This document shows positions 35,143-36,512 of a DNA stretch of 36,512 nucleotides, one piece after another (positions within the stretch are counted from its first letter, which is position 1; every line of letters starts with the position of its first letter). Origin of the DNA: Halomonas jincaotanensis (GTDB lineage Bacteria > Pseudomonadota > Gammaproteobacteria > Pseudomonadales > Halomonadaceae); NCBI RefSeq assembly GCF_018448785.1, contig NZ_JAHCLU010000017.1, positions 1 to 36,512 on the forward strand. The letters are read 5' to 3'. The translations under genes and the position numbers were made by a program. Below the pieces are notes generated by a model. The model searched no databases. It was not told the origin of the DNA and saw only the letters and a program-made list of their open reading frames with translations.

Positions 35143-36426
35143 ATGAAACAGATGCTGACGACCCCCCTGTTGCTGGCGTTGCTCGCCGGTTGCCAGGCCG
35201 CCCCGACCAATGAGGCCAGCGCCGCGGACACCGCGGTGAGCTCAGAGTCCGAGGCCGGCCAGCAAACCAATGGTGAGGATGCCGAGGTGGCAGAGCCGGA
35301 GGCGACGCCAGAAGACTTCGCGGCATGGCTGGCGGCCTTCCGCCGCGACGCCCAGGCGCAGGGGATCAAAGAGACCACCCTGGACCGCGCCCTGGACGAT
35401 GTACGCTACCGTCCCCGTGTCATCGAGCTTGACCGTTCACAGCCGGAGTTCGTCCGCCCCATCTGGCAATATCTCGACACCGCAGTCTCGGCGACACGGA
35501 TCGACACCGGGCAAAGACGGCTAGCGGCTCACCGTGATACTGCCCGGCAAATGGAGCAGCGCTTCGGGGTGTCGCCGGAGATCATCGTGGCGATCTGGGG
35601 CATCGAGAGTAATTACGGCAGCAACTTCGGCGACTTCTCAACCCTGGAGGCGCTGGCCACCCTGGCATTCGACGGGAGGCGTCGCGATTTCGCGCGTGCT
35701 GAGCTGCTGGCAGCCCTGCGCATCCTCGAGGCGGGCGATATCAGCCCCGGGCGAATGATCGGCTCCTGGGCCGGGGCGATGGGGCATACCCAGTTCATTC
35801 CTTCGAGCTTCGAGGCCTACGCAGTGGACGGCGACGACGATGGGCGTCGTGATATCTGGGGCAGCATCCCCGATGTGATGGCATCTACCGCCAACTATCT
35901 GGCCCGTGCCGGCTGGCAGCCCGGCCAACCCTGGGGCGTCGAGGTGGCGCTCACCGACGACTTTGACTATTCCCAGGCCGAGCTGGAGACGCGTCGGGCC
36001 AGCCAGGCTTGGGCCGAGCGGGGGGTTCGTCCACTGGCCGGTAAGGCGTTGCCCGAGTTCGAGAGTGCCTCGGTGATCTTGCCGGCAGGGGCCCGGGGGC
36101 CGGCTTTCCTGGTGGGGAAAAACTTCCGCGCTATCCTGCGCTACAATAATGCGACCAGCTATGCCCTGGCGGTGGGGAGTCTGGCCAATGAAATTGCCGG
36201 GCGCGCCGGCATTCTCGGTGATTGGCCACGCGACGAGCAGCCCTTGATGCGTCGCCAGGTGCGCGAGCTGCAGCGCCTGCTCAACGAGCGTGGCTTCGAG
36301 GTGGGGCAGCCCGATGGCATCATGGGACCCAATACTCGCCGTGGCCTCAGGGCCTACCAGCGCTCCATCGGTGAGACGCCCGATGGCTTCGCCACGTTGC
36401 GGTTGCTCGAACGTCTGCAAGGCTGA
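35143..36426 (+). CDS. Lytic murein transglycosylase, MltB type, lipoprotein
   Basis: 427 aa. The signal peptide ends in lipobox L-L-A-G-C17, so the mature protein is an outer-membrane lipoprotein. An acidic, low-complexity linker (~20-56) is followed by the SLT_2 domain (~58-345) with catalytic E155 in AIWGIESNYGSNFGD, then a C-terminal peptidoglycan-binding domain (~370-427, LQRLLNERGFEVGQPDGIMGPNTRRGL). It cleaves the MurNAc-GlcNAc bond, forming 1,6-anhydroMurNAc. Start ATG 35143 is chosen because it opens a proper lipoprotein signal; upstream in-frame starts overlap the DUF3429 gene. Confidence 0.93.
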   Translation: MKQMLTTPLLLALLAGCQAAPTNEASAADTAVSSESEAGQQTNGEDAEVAEPEATPEDFAAWLAAFRRDAQAQGIKETTLDRALDDVRYRPRVIELDRSQPEFVRPIWQYLDTAVSATRIDTGQRRLAAHRDTARQMEQRFGVSPEIIVAIWGIESNYGSNFGDFSTLEALATLAFDGRRRDFARAELLAALRILEAGDISPGRMIGSWAGAMGHTQFIPSSFEAYAVDGDDDGRRDIWGSIPDVMASTANYLARAGWQPGQPWGVEVALTDDFDYSQAELETRRASQAWAERGVRPLAGKALPEFESASVILPAGARGPAFLVGKNFRAILRYNNATSYALAVGSLANEIAGRAGILGDWPRDEQPLMRRQVRELQRLLNERGFEVGQPDGIMGPNTRRGLRAYQRSIGETPDGFATLRLLERLQG

Positions 36427-36479
36427 ACAAAAAGATTCCTGATTACTCATGTTGATCAGCCATCGCGCCAACCTGAGGG

Positions 36480-36510
36480 CTATACTGGATTTACATGGGT
36501 CGACAAGGAG
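36480..36510 (+). promoter_or_regulatory. Promoter -10 and Shine-Dalgarno of a gene that starts at or after the window end
   Basis: CTATACT (36480-36486) is a good -10 with the C typical of RpoS-favoured promoters; the nearest -35-like box TTGATC (36452-36457) is 23 bp away and too far. AAGGAG (36505-36510) then abuts the end of the window, so the coding sequence lies beyond it. Confidence 0.5.
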
Positions 36511-36512
36511 TG

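Overview
The window is about 36.5 kb of GC-rich gammaproteobacterial chromosome. Gene content and order point to a halophilic or alkaliphilic Halomonadaceae-type bacterium (Halomonas or a close relative). The reasons are two complete Mrp cation/proton antiporter operons, a Tat-exported high-potential iron-sulfur protein, and the tRNA-Leu / rnr / rlmB / rpsF / rpsR / membrane protein / rplI / dnaB order familiar from Pseudomonas-type genomes. The genus is inferred, not proven. Apart from the cut tRNA at base 1 I see no broken genes, and I see no insertion sequence, phage, CRISPR array or integrase.

Layout. (1) 1-2308: the 3' part of a tRNA-Asp with its terminator, then fadH (2,4-dienoyl-CoA reductase). 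(2) 2472-7455: a stationary-phase/stress operon prkA(yeaG)-yeaH-spoVR(ycgB), ended by a very strong hairpin that it shares with a convergent HiPIP gene. (3) 7793-9293: a stand-alone RAM-domain (Lrp/AsnC ligand-binding) protein and a membrane-anchored DNA/RNA non-specific endonuclease. (4) 9350-16925: two tandem tRNA-Leu(CAG) genes on the minus strand, divergent from an information-processing block rnr, rlmB, rpsF, rpsR, a DUF2232-like membrane protein, rplI and dnaB. (5) 16933-17772: two small proteins of unknown function. (6) 17792-20961: a minus-strand operon of an Fe-S bacterial cryptochrome/(6-4) photolyase and a DCC-family (DUF393) protein, divergent from hemH. (7) 20968-32835: two divergent Mrp operons sharing one 250-bp control region; the minus-strand one has fused A and B subunits (Pha type) and the plus-strand one has separate A and B. 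(8) 32944-36426: a DUF2256 mini-gene translationally coupled to a DASH cryptochrome, a DUF3429 membrane protein, and an MltB-type lytic transglycosylase lipoprotein. The window ends in the promoter and Shine-Dalgarno sequence of a further gene.

How the parts fit. The two photolyase/cryptochrome transcription units lie about 13 kb apart on opposite strands, yet both carry a TTGTAC-N13-TGT(A/C)CA element just upstream. This resembles the operator I recall for class II LitR (MerR-family light regulators), so I infer one light-responsive regulon; the hemH promoter lies next to one copy. The Mrp pair would handle Na+/K+ and pH homeostasis. The rnr and rpsF leaders carry structures (a leaderless mini-ORF with an embedded terminator-like hairpin; an 18-bp perfect palindrome plus a hairpin abutting the Shine-Dalgarno sequence) that suggest cis-acting post-transcriptional control.
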